Below, piece by piece: positions 5,872-7,071 of a DNA stretch of 7,071 bases. Made by a program: the position numbers and the translations under genes. Location of the stretch: assembly GCA_003519375.1 (NCBI GenBank), contig DOWV01000202.1, forward strand, positions 1 through 7,071. Reading direction: 5' to 3'. The notes beneath the pieces are model-generated. The model ran no database searches and was not told the origin of the DNA. It saw only the letters and a list, made by a program, of their open reading frames with translations. The first letter of the stretch is position 1; every line of letters starts with the position of its first letter. This stretch comes from Bacteroidota bacterium (GTDB lineage: Bacteria > Bacteroidota > Ignavibacteria > UBA10030).

Positions 5872-7071
5872 CTAGTGTAGAATCAGCCACAGGAAGATGA
5901 AGAGAATACCTCCGACAAACACGGCGGCGTACTGCTGTGCGACGCCCGTCTGGATGAGACGTATCCCCCGCGCCGCAAGCGCCACAAGCTTCGCTGAACC
6001 GTCGACGATTCCATCGATCACCGCCACGTCGACGCCCTTCCAGAGAAATCCCTCTGAGAGTTTTACCGTCGGAGTGACAACCGCAGCATCATAGGCTTCG
6101 TCGATATAGTATTTGTTGAACAATACACGGTACAGGAAGGCGTACTTTGCCTTCCATTGGTCTGCAAGCTCGGTTCTGCGAAGGTACACGGAGCGCGCAG
6201 CGTATATGCCACCCGCTGCGACCGCAACGGAAAGCGCCATCAAGAGATATTCCGTGATCTCAACGGGATGAGGATTGATGTGCAGCTTATCATAAGCCGG
6301 GGCAAAAATCGGCTCAAGCCAATGCTCCAGCGCATTGCTTCCGTATAAACTCTCGGGGACCCCGAGAAATCCTCCCACGATCGACAGGAATGCGAGGATG
6401 ATTAGCGGGACCGTCATCGTTTTCGGCGCCTCGTGTGGGTGCACATCCGGGCCGTATCGCTTCTCCCCGTCGAAAGCAAGGCTGACCAGCCGGAACATGT
6501 AGAATGCCGTGAGTGCAGCTCCCAGAACTCCGAGGGCCCAGAGGACAACAGAACCGTATTCGCTGCTGAACGCCTTCCAGAGAATCTCATCTTTGCTGAA
6601 GAAGCCGGCAAATGGAGGAATCCCTGCAATTGCGATGGCGCCGATAAGAAACGTCTTGTACGTCGTCGGGAGATAGTGCTTGAGCCCTCCCATTTTCTGG
6701 ATGTCCTGCTCGTCGTGCATGGCGTGTATCACAGCGCCCGAACCGAGGAAGAGAAGCGCCTTGAAGAATGCGTGTGTCAGAACGTGAAAAATGCCCGCAC
6801 TGAACGCAGCCACTCCCAATCCGAGAAACATATATCCAAGCTGGCTGACAGTCGAATACGCCAGAACTTTCTTGATGTCGTTTTGGACGAGACCGATGCT
6901 CGCGGCAAAGATCGCCGTGACACCCCCTATGATTGCCACAACCTCCAACGCTGTCGGGGCCAGTGCGAAGAGGATCGAACAGCGAGCCACCATGTAGACA
7001 CCGGCAGTAACCATCGTGGCGGCGTGTATGAGAGCGCTGACTGGAGTTGGGCCGGCCATGGCATCCGGCAA
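5872..7071 (-). CDS. nuoL: NADH-quinone oxidoreductase subunit L (N-terminal part beyond window)
   Basis: This is the C-terminal 399 residues of NuoL, the most distal antiporter-like subunit of complex I, which also carries the long lateral helix lying along NuoM and NuoN. The frame is open to the right edge and enters the window inside the family's LPDAMAGPTPVSALIHAATM motif (visible residues 1-20), so about 220-240 residues and the real start are missing; the TTG at the edge is an internal leucine codon. Other signatures by visible residue: QNDIKKVLAYSTVSQLGYMF (63-82), LTHAFFKALLFLGSGAVIHA (98-117) and GIPPFAGFFSKDEILWKAF (150-168). Lys104 and the Lys160-Asp161 pair correspond to E. coli Lys342 and Lys399-Asp400; the helix-7 lysine lies outside. 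The C-terminal region around 318-375 fits the amphipathic lateral helix, followed by the last membrane helix (about 380-398). The stop at 5872 is 22 bp before nuoM. Confidence 0.97.
   Translation of the reverse strand: MPDAMAGPTPVSALIHAATMVTAGVYMVARCSILFALAPTALEVVAIIGGVTAIFAASIGLVQNDIKKVLAYSTVSQLGYMFLGLGVAAFSAGIFHVLTHAFFKALLFLGSGAVIHAMHDEQDIQKMGGLKHYLPTTYKTFLIGAIAIAGIPPFAGFFSKDEILWKAFSSEYGSVVLWALGVLGAALTAFYMFRLVSLAFDGEKRYGPDVHPHEAPKTMTVPLIILAFLSIVGGFLGVPESLYGSNALEHWLEPIFAPAYDKLHINPHPVEITEYLLMALSVAVAAGGIYAARSVYLRRTELADQWKAKYAFLYRVLFNKYYIDEAYDAAVVTPTVKLSEGFLWKGVDVAVIDGIVDGSAKLVALAARGIRLIQTGVAQQYAAVFVGGILFIFLWLILH

Noticed and set aside
1185..7071. Repeated motifs shared among nuoL, nuoM and nuoN (for example LAYSS/LAYST and GIP...GF segments)
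   Set aside because: These reflect the ancient common origin of the three antiporter-like subunits and are not a recent duplication or DNA repeat.
7069..7071. TTG at the right edge as a start codon for nuoL
   Set aside because: It is the leucine of the internal LPDAMAGPTPVS motif; NuoL normally has over 200 residues before this point.

Overview
The window is a single-direction gene block, with everything on the minus strand. It looks like the distal end of a bacterial respiratory complex I (nuo) operon. In transcription order (right to left) it holds the C-terminal two thirds of nuoL (5872-7071, running off the right edge), nuoM (4272-5849), an ArsB/NhaD-like ion:proton antiporter (2811-4244), nuoN (1185-2615), and the first 391 codons of a bifunctional NAD(P)H-hydrate epimerase/dehydratase (1-1174, running off the left edge). 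Coding density is very high. The only sizeable gap is about 195 bp between the antiporter and nuoN. The plus strand shows only antisense shadow frames. No RNA gene, insertion sequence, CRISPR array or phage element was seen.

The organism is a bacterium of moderate GC content with an NADH-dehydrogenase-type membrane arm (NuoL/M/N). The fused repair enzyme, the CitMHS-like antiporter and the general protein character would fit an environmental Bacteroidota/Chlorobi/Ignavibacteria-type lineage. That placement is a low-confidence guess from protein style, because no rRNA or other marker gene is present.

Functionally, NuoL, NuoM and NuoN are the three antiporter-like proton-translocating subunits of complex I, and the charged residues of their channels are intact where visible. 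The usual nuoL-nuoM-nuoN run is split by the separate antiporter gene, which could couple the proton gradient to Na+ (or another ion). After nuoN, with only 10 bp between, comes the enzyme that repairs hydrated, inactive NADH/NADPH (NADHX/NADPHX), so a gene protecting the substrate pool of complex I may be co-expressed with it. The antiporter-nuoN gap holds a GC-rich hairpin, an AT-rich promoter-like stretch and a pair of imperfect direct repeats, so nuoN and the repair enzyme may form a second, partly independent transcription unit.

The window does not show an obviously novel system. The most interesting points are the antiporter inside the nuo genes and the link between complex I and NAD(P)HX repair.
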